Shown here: in pieces, positions 1 to 8,159 of the stretch
How the letters are laid out: each line of letters begins with the position of its first letter
How positions within the stretch are numbered: position 1 is the stretch's first letter
Translations under genes and position numbers: made by a program
DNA from: JAWXUU01 sp044426045
GTDB lineage: Bacteria; Bacillota; Clostridia; Christensenellales; CAMQZB01
NCBI GenBank assembly: GCA_044426045.1
Contig: JAWXUX010000002.1
Span: 62,001-126,000 of the forward strand
Reading direction: 5' to 3'
DNA: 64,000 bases
Notes under the pieces: generated by a model
Told to the model about the DNA's origin: nothing
Seen by the model: only the letters and a program-made list of their open reading frames with translations
Databases searched by the model: none

Positions 1-536
1 GAATAGTTTGTTTCACGGTTGATTTTTAGTGGGATATTGTGAGCTTCGGCATATTCGATTTCTTCTTCACGAGATTTGATATCCCATTCACGCCATGGTG
101 CGATGATTGGCATGTTTGGTGCGAAAGCCTTGATTGCCATTTCAAAACGAACTTGGTCGTTTCCTTTTCCTGTGCAACCGTGGCAAATTGCATCTGCCCC
201 TTCAGCGATTGCGATTTCTGCAATTCTTTTGCCGATTGGTGGGCGTGCATAAGCTGTGCCAAGAAGATATTCTTCATATAGTGCACCCGCTTGCATGCAT
301 GGGAAAACGTAGTCGTCTAGGAATTCTTTTGTTAGATCTTCGATATATATTTTTGAAGCACCAGTTTTGATTGCTTTTTCTTCCAATCCCTCAAGTTCGC
401 TCGCTTGACCAACGTTTCCTGACACTGCGATAACTTCACAGTTGTTATAATTTTCCTTTAGCCATGGAATGATGATTGATGTGTCAAGACCACCTGAATA
501 TGCAAGTACAACTTTTTTGATTTTTGATTTATCCAT
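1..536 (-). CDS. argG: Argininosuccinate synthase, 3' part cut by window edge
   Basis: Translating the minus strand from the ATG at 536 gives an open frame to the window edge, about 178 residues of a protein usually near 400. It begins MDKSKIKKVVLAYSGGLDTS, containing the PP-loop ATP-binding motif SGGLDTS, and later shows HGCTGKGNDQVRFE, which binds citrulline and aspartate in this family. The enzyme ligates citrulline and aspartate with ATP in cytosolic arginine synthesis. The start has an AGAGGT ribosome site about 9 bases upstream and a promoter at 570-598. The argH neighbour, if present, is outside the window. Confidence 0.96.
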   Translation of the reverse strand, partial: MDKSKIKKVVLAYSGGLDTSIIIPWLKENYNNCEVIAVSGNVGQASELEGLEEKAIKTGASKIYIEDLTKEFLDDYVFPCMQAGALYEEYLLGTAYARPPIGKRIAEIAIAEGADAICHGCTGKGNDQVRFEMAIKAFAPNMPIIAPWREWDIKSREEEIEYAEAHNIPLKINRETNY

Positions 537-569
537 TATTATTACCTCTTTAAAACTCTTAATGAAGAT

Positions 570-598
570 ATAATACACCTTTTTTGATTTTTAAGCAA
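570..598 (-). promoter_or_regulatory. Sigma-A-type promoter of argG
   Basis: On the minus strand TTGCTT (593-598) is followed after exactly 17 bases by TATTAT (570-575), about 35 bases before the argG start. The match is good but was not tested experimentally. Confidence 0.6.
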
Positions 599-750
599 CT
601 GTTTATACGCAATTTATGCATATTTATGAATATTTTTTATTGATTTTTTTGCATTTATTGTGATATTGATTGGTTTTTGTTATATATATTTGGAATATTG
701 TTAAATTGTTGACGAGATATGCATGATTGTTGTATTTATGCATTGGGAGA

Positions 751-1004
751 GGTGAAAGGTGAAAGGTGAAAGGTGAAAGGTGCGGTAATGCACTCGCAGG
801 CTCGTGCTTTCTATATTTCGATTTGGGCGGGCGTTGGGGACGGTGCGCACACATGGGTGCGACCCTACATATGGTTATAGCTACAAACACGTTAAAACGT
901 TTGTAGTTATTGTAGTTTTACATTTAAATTTCGTATGCACGGAGCGGTACGCGGAGTGCCTACCACACCTTTCACCTTTCACCTTTCACCTTTCACCTTT
1001 CACT
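751..1004 (+). repeat. Heptamer-armed repeat element 1 (A arm left, B arm right)
   Basis: The left arm is a tandem array of GGTGAAA ending in GCGGTAATGCACTCGC and GCTCGTGCTTTC (A type). The right arm is the inverted counterpart, a TTTCACC array preceded by the complement of GGTAGGCACTCCGC (B type). The two arms are roughly inverted repeats around an AT-rich core of about 130 bases. Related elements occur at 2165, 4316, 20747 and 56492. It fills most of the 600-base gap between the divergent argG and the oxidoreductase gene. No coding region is supported inside it. Confidence 0.85.
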
Positions 1005-1073
1005 TTAAGCGTAGCGTTTTACTTTTTCCCTTTCACTTTCCCCTTTCTCCGCAAACGTTTTCTTAAAAAGATA

Positions 1074-1102
1074 TTGACAAGTGCTTTTTATTGATGCATA
1101 AT
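1074..1102 (+). promoter_or_regulatory. Promoter of Gfo/Idh oxidoreductase
   Basis: TTGACA (1074-1079), a 17-base spacer and CATAAT (1097-1102). The predicted transcript start near 1109 lies downstream of the upstream in-frame ATGs at 1091 and 1094, so those cannot be the translation start if this promoter is used. Confidence 0.65.
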
Positions 1103-1132
1103 TGGGTTATAAAAGGAAAAATGGAGAGAAAA

Positions 1133-2173
1133 ATGAAAAGAATTGGTATTATTGGTGTTGGGTCTACTGTTGCGATTGGGAGTTTTCATGAAATGGCTAT
1201 TCGCAATGATAAAAGAGCTGTGCTTACGGCAGTTTATGGCTTGAATATTGCAAAAACGCAAAAATGGGTGGCGGAAAAAGGGCTTTCTGGCACTTGCAAG
1301 GCTTGCGAGAGTTTGGATGAATTTTACAGCCTTATTGATGCGGTTGTGATTTGCACGCCAACGGCAACTCATCTTGAATATATTTTGAGTGCTGTTGCAA
1401 ACGGCAAGGATTTTCTTTGCGAAAAACCGCTTGCGGGGGGTGCACGCGAGTGCGAGATTGCGATTGATGCAATGAAAGGAAAAAATATTGTGGGATTTGT
1501 TGGGTTTATTTATCGCTCGGCAAATTTCACGAACAAAATAAAGGAAATTGTGGCGGAAAAGATCGGCAAGGTTTATACTTACAGTTGCCATTTTGGGGGC
1601 AAGCGACTTGCAAACCCAAACGTTGGGCATGAATGGCGATTCAAAAAGCAGTTTGCTGGCAGTGGTGCGATTTCAGATTTTGGGGCACACGTTATCGATA
1701 CGGCGATTTTCACTTGCGGGCTAGAGTTTGAAAAAATCAGCGGATTCACGCAAACTTTTATCACTGAAAGAAAGGATGAAAACGGCGTGCTTTTGCCCGT
1801 TGAAACTGACGATAGTGCTGTTATTAGTGCCGTGGCAACTTCGGGGGCGCTCGCCTCGTTCACTGTTAGCCGTGTTGGGCATGACGAGATGGGAATTACC
1901 ATCACTGGTGAAGGCGGAATGATTATGGCAAGTGGCAGAACGCCTGAATTTATCACGTATTGGAAAAAGGAAATTGGCGGAGCTTACACTGGGAATGTTT
2001 TGCAGATTGATGTTGAAAAAGAAGTGTTTTTTGACGATTGGTTCAAAACGCAGATGTCGCATTTTATTGACGTTATTTCGGGCGAAAGGGATGATTATCC
2101 AACGATTGAAGATGGACTTGAGGTTGAAAGAGTTATTGGGATTGCGAGAGAAGTGGCGGGGTTAAGTGAATAG
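1133..2173 (+). CDS. Gfo/Idh/MocA-family NAD(P)-dependent oxidoreductase
   Basis: 346 residues from MKRIGIIGVGSTVAIG, a Rossmann nucleotide-binding start; GGAGAG lies 6 bases upstream of this ATG. ICTPTATHLEYI and the CEKPLAGG (EKP) motif are typical of glucose-fructose/inositol-type dehydrogenases, which oxidise or reduce sugars and cyclitols in the cytosol; the substrate cannot be read from sequence. An alternative ATG at 1121 would add four residues. The last codons read Ser-Glu-stop as AGT GAA TAG, which is also the first unit of the period-7 repeat that follows, so the repeat supplies the stop codon. Confidence 0.88.
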   Translation: MKRIGIIGVGSTVAIGSFHEMAIRNDKRAVLTAVYGLNIAKTQKWVAEKGLSGTCKACESLDEFYSLIDAVVICTPTATHLEYILSAVANGKDFLCEKPLAGGARECEIAIDAMKGKNIVGFVGFIYRSANFTNKIKEIVAEKIGKVYTYSCHFGGKRLANPNVGHEWRFKKQFAGSGAISDFGAHVIDTAIFTCGLEFEKISGFTQTFITERKDENGVLLPVETDDSAVISAVATSGALASFTVSRVGHDEMGITITGEGGMIMASGRTPEFITYWKKEIGGAYTGNVLQIDVEKEVFFDDWFKTQMSHFIDVISGERDDYPTIEDGLEVERVIGIAREVAGLSE

Positions 2174-2270
2174 GGAATAGTGGGAGTGAATAGGGAATAG
2201 GGAAAGGTGAAAGGTGAAAGGTGAAAGGTGAAAGGTGTGGTAATGCACTCGCTTTGCTCGTGCTTTCAAT
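2165..2270 (+). repeat. Solo A-type arm of the heptamer element
   Basis: Begins inside the last codons of the oxidoreductase with GTGAATAG/GGAATAG units, passes into GGTGAAA repeats and ends with GTGGTAATGCACTCGC, TTTGCTCGTGC, TTTC. No B-type partner follows; instead a transcription terminator lies directly downstream. It is therefore half of the element seen complete at 751-1004. Confidence 0.8.
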
Positions 2271-2282
2271 GTTAAATTATAG

Positions 2283-2318
2283 AAGTCGCAAACAATTTAT
2301 GTTTGCGACTTTTTTTAT
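2283..2318 (+). terminator. Intrinsic terminator between oxidoreductase and nadE
   Basis: An 11-bp stem (AAGTCGCAAAC with GTTTGCGACTT) is followed on the plus strand by a run of seven or more T. The T run overlaps the nadE stop codon at 2315-2317 on the other strand; the hairpin can serve both convergent genes. Confidence 0.8.
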
Positions 2319-4219
2319 ATTTCGATTTCGTTGGCTTCTTTCAGCCAAATGTCGGCACATGCGTCGGATGGCATGCGGTGGTCTCCTCTTGGGGAAAGGG
2401 TTACTGTTCCCACTTTTGGACCGTCTGGGATACAGCTTCTTTTGAATTGTTGAGAAAAGAACCTTCTGAGAAACACTATCAGCCATTTTTTGATTGTCTC
2501 GCCGTCAAACTCGCCGTCGAATGCGGTTTTTGCAATGCGATGGATTTTGGCTGGTGAATATCCGAACCTTAGGAAGTAATACAAGAAGAAGTCATGCAAG
2601 ATATATGGGCCGACTAATTCTTCGGTTTTTTGCGAGATTTCACCGTCAGTTGGCGGCAGAAGCTCTGGACTTACGGGCGTTGCCAAAACATCTTCTAGCA
2701 CGGCTTTCAACTGCTCGCTTGATTTTGCTTCGTAGGCGATAAGGTATCTCACTAGCGTTTTTGGGATTGATGCGTTCACGGCGTACATCGACATGTGGTC
2801 GCCGTTATATGTCGCCCAGCCAAGGGCTAGTTCAGAAAGGTCGCCCGTGCCGATAACAAGTCCGCCCGTTTTGTTTGCAATATCCATAAGAATTTGCGTG
2901 CGTTCGCGCGCTTGAGAGTTTTCGTATGTCACGTCAAGGGTTTTGCCGTCGTGCCCGATATCTTCAAAGTGCTGAAGAACGGCTTTTGTGATATCAACTG
3001 TTTTAAGGGTTGTGTTGTACGCTTTTGACAGCATTTCCGCGTTGGTTTTCGTGCGGGCTGTTGTGCCAAAGCATGGCATTGTCACGCAGATTATGTCTTT
3101 TGGGTCTAGCCCAAGCATTTTATATGCGTTTGCTGTCACCACGAGTGCGAGAGCGGAATCAAGTCCGCCGGAAAGACCGATGACTGCTGTTTTCGCGTTT
3201 GTGTGGCGAAGTCTTGTTGCTAGTCCTCGTGATTGTAAATTTAGGATTTCACGACAACGGTTTTCAAGTTCGTCGTTTTCGCTTGGAACGAATGGGGTTT
3301 TTGGGAATTTGCGAGAAATGGATGTTTCTGCAATTTGCATGCTGAAATACACTTTCACAAAGTCGTTTGAAACTTCTTCAAAAGTTGTCACTCTTCTGCG
3401 TTCGTGGTTTATGCGTTCAAGGTCGATATCTGCAAAGATTAACCCCGTTTCGAAAAGATCTGACTCTGCAAGGATTGTGCCGTTTTCCGCAATCAAGTTG
3501 TGAGCAGCATAGACCATGTCGGTCGAACTTTCGCCCGTGCCTGCATCTGCATATAGATACGCCGAAATTGTTTTTGCCGATTGTGATGCGATAAGGTTTT
3601 TGCGGTATTCGGTTTTTCCGATTATTTCATCTGATGCCGAAAGGTTTGCAATCACAGTTGCACCCGAGAGGGCTTGATTGCAAGATGGCGGGATTGTCAC
3701 CCACACGTCCTCGCAGATTTCAACGCCTAGCGTGAAACTTGGCATGTCCTCGCACACGAAAAGCAAATTCGTGCCGATTGGCGTTTGTTTGCCGTTTAGG
3801 TTTATATACTGCACTTTGCCACCTTTTGCAAAGTGACGCGCTTCATAAAATTCTGAATATGTTGGGATATTTTGTTTTGGAACAAGACCCAAGATTTCAC
3901 CTTTATATAATACTGCCCCGCAGTTATAAAGGTTCGCACCAATCGCGATTGGAAGTCCAACACAGATGATTGTTTCGAGGTTCTTTGTCGCAAGTGCAAT
4001 ATCTGTTAGCGATTTTTTTGCTTCTTCCAACATTTTGTTTTGCAAGAATAGGTCGCCACATGTGTAGGCTGTTATGCAAAGTTCCGGAAGCACAACGAGT
4101 TTCGCACCTTGCCACGCTGCCGTTTTTGCAAGTGTGATTATATTTTCTGCGTTATATGCGGTGCTCGCAACTTTGATTTGTGGCGTTCCGCATGCAACTT
4201 TTATAAATCCGTTCTTCAT
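2315..4219 (-). CDS. nadE: Glutamine-dependent NAD+ synthetase
   Basis: 634 residues from MKNGFIKVACGTPQIKVAST; GGGGAGA lies just upstream of this ATG, and upstream in-frame codons run into a repeat element, so the shorter start is preferred. The N-terminal half is a carbon-nitrogen hydrolase (glutaminase) domain with LPELCIT and GVEICEDVW blocks around its catalytic Glu and Cys. The C-terminal half is the synthetase domain with PP-loop GLSGGLDSALAL. It amidates deamido-NAD using ammonia from glutamine, the last step of NAD synthesis. The length fits the two-domain glutamine-dependent class. Confidence 0.95.
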   Translation of the reverse strand: MKNGFIKVACGTPQIKVASTAYNAENIITLAKTAAWQGAKLVVLPELCITAYTCGDLFLQNKMLEEAKKSLTDIALATKNLETIICVGLPIAIGANLYNCGAVLYKGEILGLVPKQNIPTYSEFYEARHFAKGGKVQYINLNGKQTPIGTNLLFVCEDMPSFTLGVEICEDVWVTIPPSCNQALSGATVIANLSASDEIIGKTEYRKNLIASQSAKTISAYLYADAGTGESSTDMVYAAHNLIAENGTILAESDLFETGLIFADIDLERINHERRRVTTFEEVSNDFVKVYFSMQIAETSISRKFPKTPFVPSENDELENRCREILNLQSRGLATRLRHTNAKTAVIGLSGGLDSALALVVTANAYKMLGLDPKDIICVTMPCFGTTARTKTNAEMLSKAYNTTLKTVDITKAVLQHFEDIGHDGKTLDVTYENSQARERTQILMDIANKTGGLVIGTGDLSELALGWATYNGDHMSMYAVNASIPKTLVRYLIAYEAKSSEQLKAVLEDVLATPVSPELLPPTDGEISQKTEELVGPYILHDFFLYYFLRFGYSPAKIHRIAKTAFDGEFDGETIKKWLIVFLRRFFSQQFKRSCIPDGPKVGTVTLSPRGDHRMPSDACADIWLKEANEIEI

Positions 4220-4315
4220 TTTATCTCCCCAACTGGTTTTATTGAATTTATTATACAACATTTTTTTTAAATAATCAATTAAAATTTGTTTTTTAAGGAA
4301 AAAGGAGGGAGGGGG

Positions 4316-4528
4316 GGTGAGGTAATAGGTAATAGGTGAAAGGTGAAAGGTGAAAGGTGTGGTAAGCACTACGCTACGCTTCGTGCATCCAAAATTGAAT
4401 ACATCCTACAATAGTTGCAAAAAATTTATAAAGTTTGTAATTATTATAATTTTAAAATTATAGAAAGCACGAGCGGAGCGAGTGCATTACCACACCTTTC
4501 ACCTTTCACCTTTCACCTTTCACCTTTA
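4316..4528 (-). repeat. Heptamer-armed repeat element 3 (complete, inverted orientation)
   Basis: The left side shows GGTAATA units passing into GGTGAAA units and then GGTAAGCACTACGC (B type). The right side is the complement of the A-type arm, GGTAATGCACTCGC, GCTCGTGCTTTCTATAA, ending in a TTTCACC array. With the A arm on the right, the element is in the opposite orientation to those at 751 and 20747. The AT-rich core is about 100 bases. It occupies much of the 570-base gap between nadE and the small membrane peptide gene. Confidence 0.85.
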
Positions 4529-4664
4529 AAATATAGTTTTTTATATCAATTCACTCCCAAAAGTATGATTTTTAATATTTTTTTGAAAATTTTTGATATT
4601 TTTTATTATTTTTGTAAATTTTAAGGTACTGTTAAGAATAGAATGATATAAAATATATAACAAA

Positions 4665-4693
4665 TTGACAAAAAAGTATTAAAAATTTGATAT
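4665..4693 (+). promoter_or_regulatory. Promoter of the 46-residue peptide gene
   Basis: TTGACA (4665-4670), 17 bases, TGATAT (4688-4693). About 100 bases separate it from the peptide start, which leaves a leader with an out-of-frame 29-codon ORF. Confidence 0.5.
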
Positions 4694-4791
4694 TTCAACT
4701 ATCCTTTTTAATATTTCAGATGTTGTTTATATGAAAGCAACTAAAACACAAAAAATTAAAATCACAAAAAAAACATATACAGGAGTATCCC

Positions 4792-4932
4792 ATGAAAAAC
4801 ATTACACTTATTTTTGTTAGTATCACAGTAGCACTTGCAGTTATCGCATCTATCCCTTTCTGGCTATCAGAAAAACGTATCCAAAAGAAACTTGAAACTG
4901 CTCGCGGAAACAGAGAAATCAATTTTGTTTAA
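4792..4932 (+). CDS. Small single-pass membrane protein, 46 residues
   Basis: ATG at 4792 with AGGAG 6 bases upstream gives MKNITLIFVSITVALAVIAS followed by a short charged, amphipathic tail (lysines and arginines around residues 27-42) and a stop at 4930. Residues 5-25 form one hydrophobic segment. The promoter upstream and the strong terminator at 5073 support a genuine monocistronic unit. A 29-codon ORF starting at 4731 covers the ribosome site and the start in another frame and could affect translation. I do not recognise the family; a type I toxin-like or signalling peptide is possible but not shown. Confidence 0.6.
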   Translation: MKNITLIFVSITVALAVIASIPFWLSEKRIQKKLETARGNREINFV

Positions 4933-5072
4933 TCCCCAAAACAAAGTTATACATACTTCTCATAAACACTTCATACATATACTACATATAATGGATTAAA
5001 ATAATAGATTAAAAATGACATTTCCACGCCAATAGGCGTTTTACATAAAATTTCATAATTTTCTCATCATTT

Positions 5073-5107
5073 AAAAACGCAGGGCTTAAGCTACCCTGCG
5101 TTTTTGC
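5073..5107 (+). terminator. Bidirectional terminator between small peptide gene and EamA gene
   Basis: AAAAACGCAGGG and CCCTGCGTTTTT form a 12-bp stem with a 9-base loop; the A and T runs make it usable on both strands. Confidence 0.85.
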
Positions 5108-5175
5108 TTTGATTTTATTTTGTTTTGGTTTAGTTTTATTTGTTTTATCTTATTTTGGTTTTGGTTTGATTTTTT

Positions 5176-6024
5176 TTATGCTTTTTTGATTTGCGCTAGC
5201 AGTGCTCCGCCAAAGATTAGAAGTCCGCCGATAAGTTGGTACCAAAGAAGGGTTTCACCGAGTATCAAAAATGAGAACACGAGGGCTGATGCGGGGTCGA
5301 TATAGCTGAAAATTGCGATGTTTTGCGGTGATAGGTTTTGCAAGTTTGGGATGTAAAGTGCCATTGCTATGCCGGTGTGGAAAATGCCTACTATCGCGAG
5401 GTAGAAGATGTCTGACCCGCTTGGAATAAAGAAAATTTCGCCGAGGGATATTCCGCAATATATTGTGATGACAACAAAGGCAATCAAAAGCTGAATAAGG
5501 GTGCTTTCGATGCCGTTTAGGTCTTTTATGAATTTGTTATCTATCATTATAACTGCGTATAAAATTGCAGAAATCAACGCGCATGTGATAGCGGTTGAAC
5601 CGCCCGCGGAAAATTCCATGACGTTCACTGCAAGCATGCCGATAAGCGCAAATGCGATTGCGACAAGTTGCGGTTTTGTGATTTTCTCTTTGAATATTAT
5701 TGGGGCGAGAAAAAACACGATTATTGGGGCGCAATAATAAACGATTGTCGCAAGCCCAACGGATGTTTGCTTGTACGCTTCAAACAAAAACACCCAGCTT
5801 GCACCAATTGAAACGCCCGCAATTATTAGGGGGATTGCGTTTTGTTTGATTTTGCCAAAGTCGGGCTTTTGCTTTTTGAAAAGCATGAAAACCAAAAGAC
5901 AAAGACTCCCGATTATTGTGCGATACTGAACAATTTGCACTGACGGCACGCTTATGTATTTAACAAATATGCCAATGCTTCCAAAAATCAGCATGGCAAT
6001 TATAAATTGCAATTTTACTTTCAT
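5176..6024 (-). CDS. EamA-family (DMT) membrane transporter
   Basis: 282 residues starting MKVKLQFIIAMLIFG, with AGGTGAG upstream. The protein is hydrophobic throughout and fits ten transmembrane helices in two EamA halves, as in drug/metabolite transporters of about 280-300 residues. Conserved patches include GASWVFLFEA in the first half and YIDPASALVFSFLILGE in the second. Substrate unknown; relatives export amino acids or other metabolites. It lies between spoIVB and the small peptide gene and has its own terminator, so no pathway can be inferred from context. Confidence 0.85.
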   Translation of the reverse strand: MKVKLQFIIAMLIFGSIGIFVKYISVPSVQIVQYRTIIGSLCLLVFMLFKKQKPDFGKIKQNAIPLIIAGVSIGASWVFLFEAYKQTSVGLATIVYYCAPIIVFFLAPIIFKEKITKPQLVAIAFALIGMLAVNVMEFSAGGSTAITCALISAILYAVIMIDNKFIKDLNGIESTLIQLLIAFVVITIYCGISLGEIFFIPSGSDIFYLAIVGIFHTGIAMALYIPNLQNLSPQNIAIFSYIDPASALVFSFLILGETLLWYQLIGGLLIFGGALLAQIKKA

Positions 6025-6113
6025 TTCTCACCTATTTTTATCACCTAGTGTTTTGATTATATCAAATAGATTTGTTTTTATCAATCAAATTTTTGGCAGT
6101 TGGGATATTAATA

Positions 6114-6142
6114 GCAAAAAGGAAGCGTGGTGCTTCCTTTTT
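6114..6142 (-). terminator. Terminator downstream of spoIVB
   Basis: AAAAAGGAAGC and GCTTCCTTTTT form a hairpin with flanking A and T runs, 165 bases after the spoIVB stop on the minus strand; it also precedes the EamA start region. Confidence 0.7.
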
Positions 6143-6162
6143 GGTTTATTTGGCTTTGGGGA

Positions 6163-6300
6163 TTGTTTGATTTGGGGTTTGTTTGATTTGGGGTTTGTTT
6201 GATTTGGGGTTTGTTTGATTTGGGGTTTGTTTTTTGTTTTTTCTTTTTTCTTTTTTGTTTTATTTTGTTTGGTTTGTTTGGTTTAGTTTATTTAATCTGT
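6163..6300 (+). repeat. Low-complexity T/G tract with 16-bp tandem repeat
   Basis: The unit TTTGATTTGGGGTTTG is repeated about four times from 6168 to 6232 and then decays into a T/G-rich tract up to 6300. It lies between spoIVB and its terminator and would be transcribed as an A/C-rich 3' UTR. Confidence 0.8.
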
Positions 6301-6305
6301 TTGGT

Positions 6306-7316
6306 TCAGATTGAATTTAGCATGTTTTCAATGAAAATTCCGTAGCCTCTTGTTGGGTCTGCCACAAAAACGTGGGTTACGGCGCCGATGAGTTTGCCAT
6401 TTTGAACGATTGGACTTCCCGACATGCCTTGAACTATTCCACCCGTTGTTTCAAGAAGGGTTGGATCGGTGATTTTGATAACCATGCCCTTTTCTGTTTT
6501 ATCTTTTGAGCAATCTTTTGTGACGATTTCACAGTCGTAATATTTTGGAGCGTTGCCGTTTATTGTTGAATAGATTTGAGCATTGCCGATTTGCACTTCT
6601 TCTTTTGTAGCGGTTTCAAGGAGAGTTTCCACTTCTTTTTGCCAGTTTTTGTTTTGGAACTTGCCAAATATGCCGCATTCGTTATTTGTTTTGATTTCGC
6701 CGTTGAGATTTTTATCTTTTATAAAAACACCTTTAAGTTCCCCTGCTTTTCCGCGAACACCTTTGTTCACGCCAAGAATCATGGAATTGCAAACATCGCC
6801 ACTTGAAATTGGGGCGGGCTGTCTGTTTTTCCAGATTGATACGGGATGACCAAGCCCCGCAAAACTGCCGTCGGGCTTTATATAGGTTATTGTGCCGATA
6901 CCTTCGATTTTGTCGCGTGCGGAAATTCCTAGCTTTTTGCCGTCGGGATATTCATAAACATTTGCCGACACTGTCATTTTTTCTCCGTCGCGAAGAATTT
7001 CAACGTCGACGGTTTCGCCAGCTTTTTTCATGGCTTTTGTTAGGCTTTCAAGATCTTTGATTTTTGTTTTATCCACTTTTTGAATTAGGTCGCCATCTTC
7101 AAAATAAGAAATTTCAAGCTCGCTGTTTTCTTTGTGTTTTTTGTTTGTTTCATCCATTTTGGAAACAACAATGCCGTCGGAATTCAATTCTATCCCGACT
7201 GTCATTCCACCGATATATACTTTTTCGCTTGTGCTCGCGTTTGCACTTTGGTATGCCCCGAAAGTTCCAACCAAGAAACACATCATCACAATCGCAATTT
7301 TTATAGTTTTTTTCAT
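6306..7316 (-). CDS. spoIVB: SpoIVB serine peptidase (S55), sporulation signalling protease
   Basis: 336 residues with an N-terminal signal/anchor (about residues 5-27), a PDZ domain (about 40-115) and an S55 peptidase domain. The catalytic elements are visible: His in GLGHPVS, Asp in KITDPTLLETT and Ser in GIVQGMSGSPIV. In Bacillus it is secreted from the forespore and triggers processing of pro-sigma-K in the mother cell. GGGAGGT lies upstream of the start. In the classical gene order it follows recN and precedes spo0A; neither is present here, while tlyA and dxs are still close upstream. Confidence 0.95.
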   Translation of the reverse strand: MKKTIKIAIVMMCFLVGTFGAYQSANASTSEKVYIGGMTVGIELNSDGIVVSKMDETNKKHKENSELEISYFEDGDLIQKVDKTKIKDLESLTKAMKKAGETVDVEILRDGEKMTVSANVYEYPDGKKLGISARDKIEGIGTITYIKPDGSFAGLGHPVSIWKNRQPAPISSGDVCNSMILGVNKGVRGKAGELKGVFIKDKNLNGEIKTNNECGIFGKFQNKNWQKEVETLLETATKEEVQIGNAQIYSTINGNAPKYYDCEIVTKDCSKDKTEKGMVIKITDPTLLETTGGIVQGMSGSPIVQNGKLIGAVTHVFVADPTRGYGIFIENMLNSI

Positions 7317-7407
7317 TAGTAGCCTTACCTCCCTTTTGTCTTTCTTATTCTTTGAAACAATGGGCGGTTTTATGAGTGGGTTTAATATTTATTTTTTGGT
7401 AATATAA

Positions 7408-7505
7408 GGAATGTGCATGAATTTTAAATTGTAGGTTGAAAATTATAAATTATAGATTGGAGATTATAGATTGAAAATTTAAAGATTTAAAATTATAGAT
7501 ACAAA
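7408..7505 (+). repeat. Degenerate period-7 AT-rich tract
   Basis: The stretch can be read as successive heptamers AATTGTA, GGTTGAA, AATTATA, AATTATA, GATTGGA, GATTATA, GATTGAA. It lies in the gap between spoIVB and the 136-residue protein gene, just beyond that gene's terminator. The sequence differs from GGTGAAA, but the period is the same. Confidence 0.6.
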
Positions 7506-7507
7506 TT

Positions 7508-7535
7508 AAAAACACCGCAGAAAAACTGCGGTGCT
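7508..7535 (-). terminator. Terminator of the 136-residue protein gene
   Basis: CACCGCAG and CTGCGGTG form an 8-bp stem, and on the minus strand the stem is followed by TTTTT; it lies 25 bases after the stop codon. Confidence 0.8.
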
Positions 7536-7559
7536 TGATTTGCTTTGATTATTTTTTTA

Positions 7560-7970
7560 TTATTTAGTGATTGATGCATAGAAAGCAGATGTTTCTTCAG
7601 CTGATTCAAAGTTGAAAATGAACACTTCTTCGCCATTTGTGATTTTGATATAGTCAGTATCTCTTGCCATGATAGCTGCGAAACAAACTTCTTCTTCATC
7701 TTCAATTTTGAAGTTACCTTGCATTGATGTTTCAGAAACATCTCCGCTGAATCTCATTTTCATAACAACTGGAGTTGAAACCATTTCGATTTCAGCGCCT
7801 TCAAGTGAAACTTCAGTGTCATAAACGCCACTGAAAACTACTTCAGAACCATTGTATGAAATGTCGCTTGCTGTTTCAACGTTGTTTAGTGCAACAATAC
7901 CAAATACTGCTGTTGCAAAGATTGCTAGTGCAATTGTCAAACCTACGAAAAATTTATTTTTAATTATCAT
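7560..7970 (-). CDS. Exported or membrane-anchored protein of unknown function, 136 residues
   Basis: MIIKNKFFVGLTIALAIFAT begins a hydrophobic N-terminal segment (residues 7-28) that could be an uncleaved anchor or a signal peptide. The rest is acidic, with alternating short hydrophobic stretches suggesting a small beta-rich extracellular domain. AGGAAG lies 8 bases before the ATG. I do not recognise the family. It sits where argR and recN are normally found between tlyA and spoIVB, with its own promoter-like region near 8061 (extended -10 TGGTATTAT) and a terminator. Confidence 0.75.
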   Translation of the reverse strand: MIIKNKFFVGLTIALAIFATAVFGIVALNNVETASDISYNGSEVVFSGVYDTEVSLEGAEIEMVSTPVVMKMRFSGDVSETSMQGNFKIEDEEEVCFAAIMARDTDYIKITNGEEVFIFNFESAEETSAFYASITK

Positions 7971-8159
7971 TTATATATACTTCCTATTAATCAAAGTTGG
8001 GTAGACTTCAGATCATGCCCTGTGAGGTTGGGTTGTTCATTCCTTCTTTTCTACACTAATATAATACCATATTTTTAGGAAATTTTCATTTAAAAAGTTG
8101 ACTTATTTTCTATAAAAATCTTACTTTTTCCGCCATTTTAAAGGATTTTTGGCATATTT

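Noticed and set aside
26..370. Several ORFs of 70-90 codons on both strands at the window start
   Set aside because: They are other frames of argG, whose own frame is open to the window edge and matches a strongly conserved enzyme.
751..1004. CRISPR array
   Set aside because: Units are only 7 bases, contiguous and without spacers; no cas genes are nearby.
804..1094. ORFs translating the heptamer arrays into repeats such as HLSPFTF
   Set aside because: Three heptamers make 21 bases, so any array gives an open seven-residue repeat. There is no ribosome site or conserved product, and the same peptide appears in every element.
1091..1132. Upstream start codons for the oxidoreductase
   Set aside because: They lie before the predicted transcript start of the TTGACA-N17-CATAAT promoter; ATG at 1133 has the better ribosome site.
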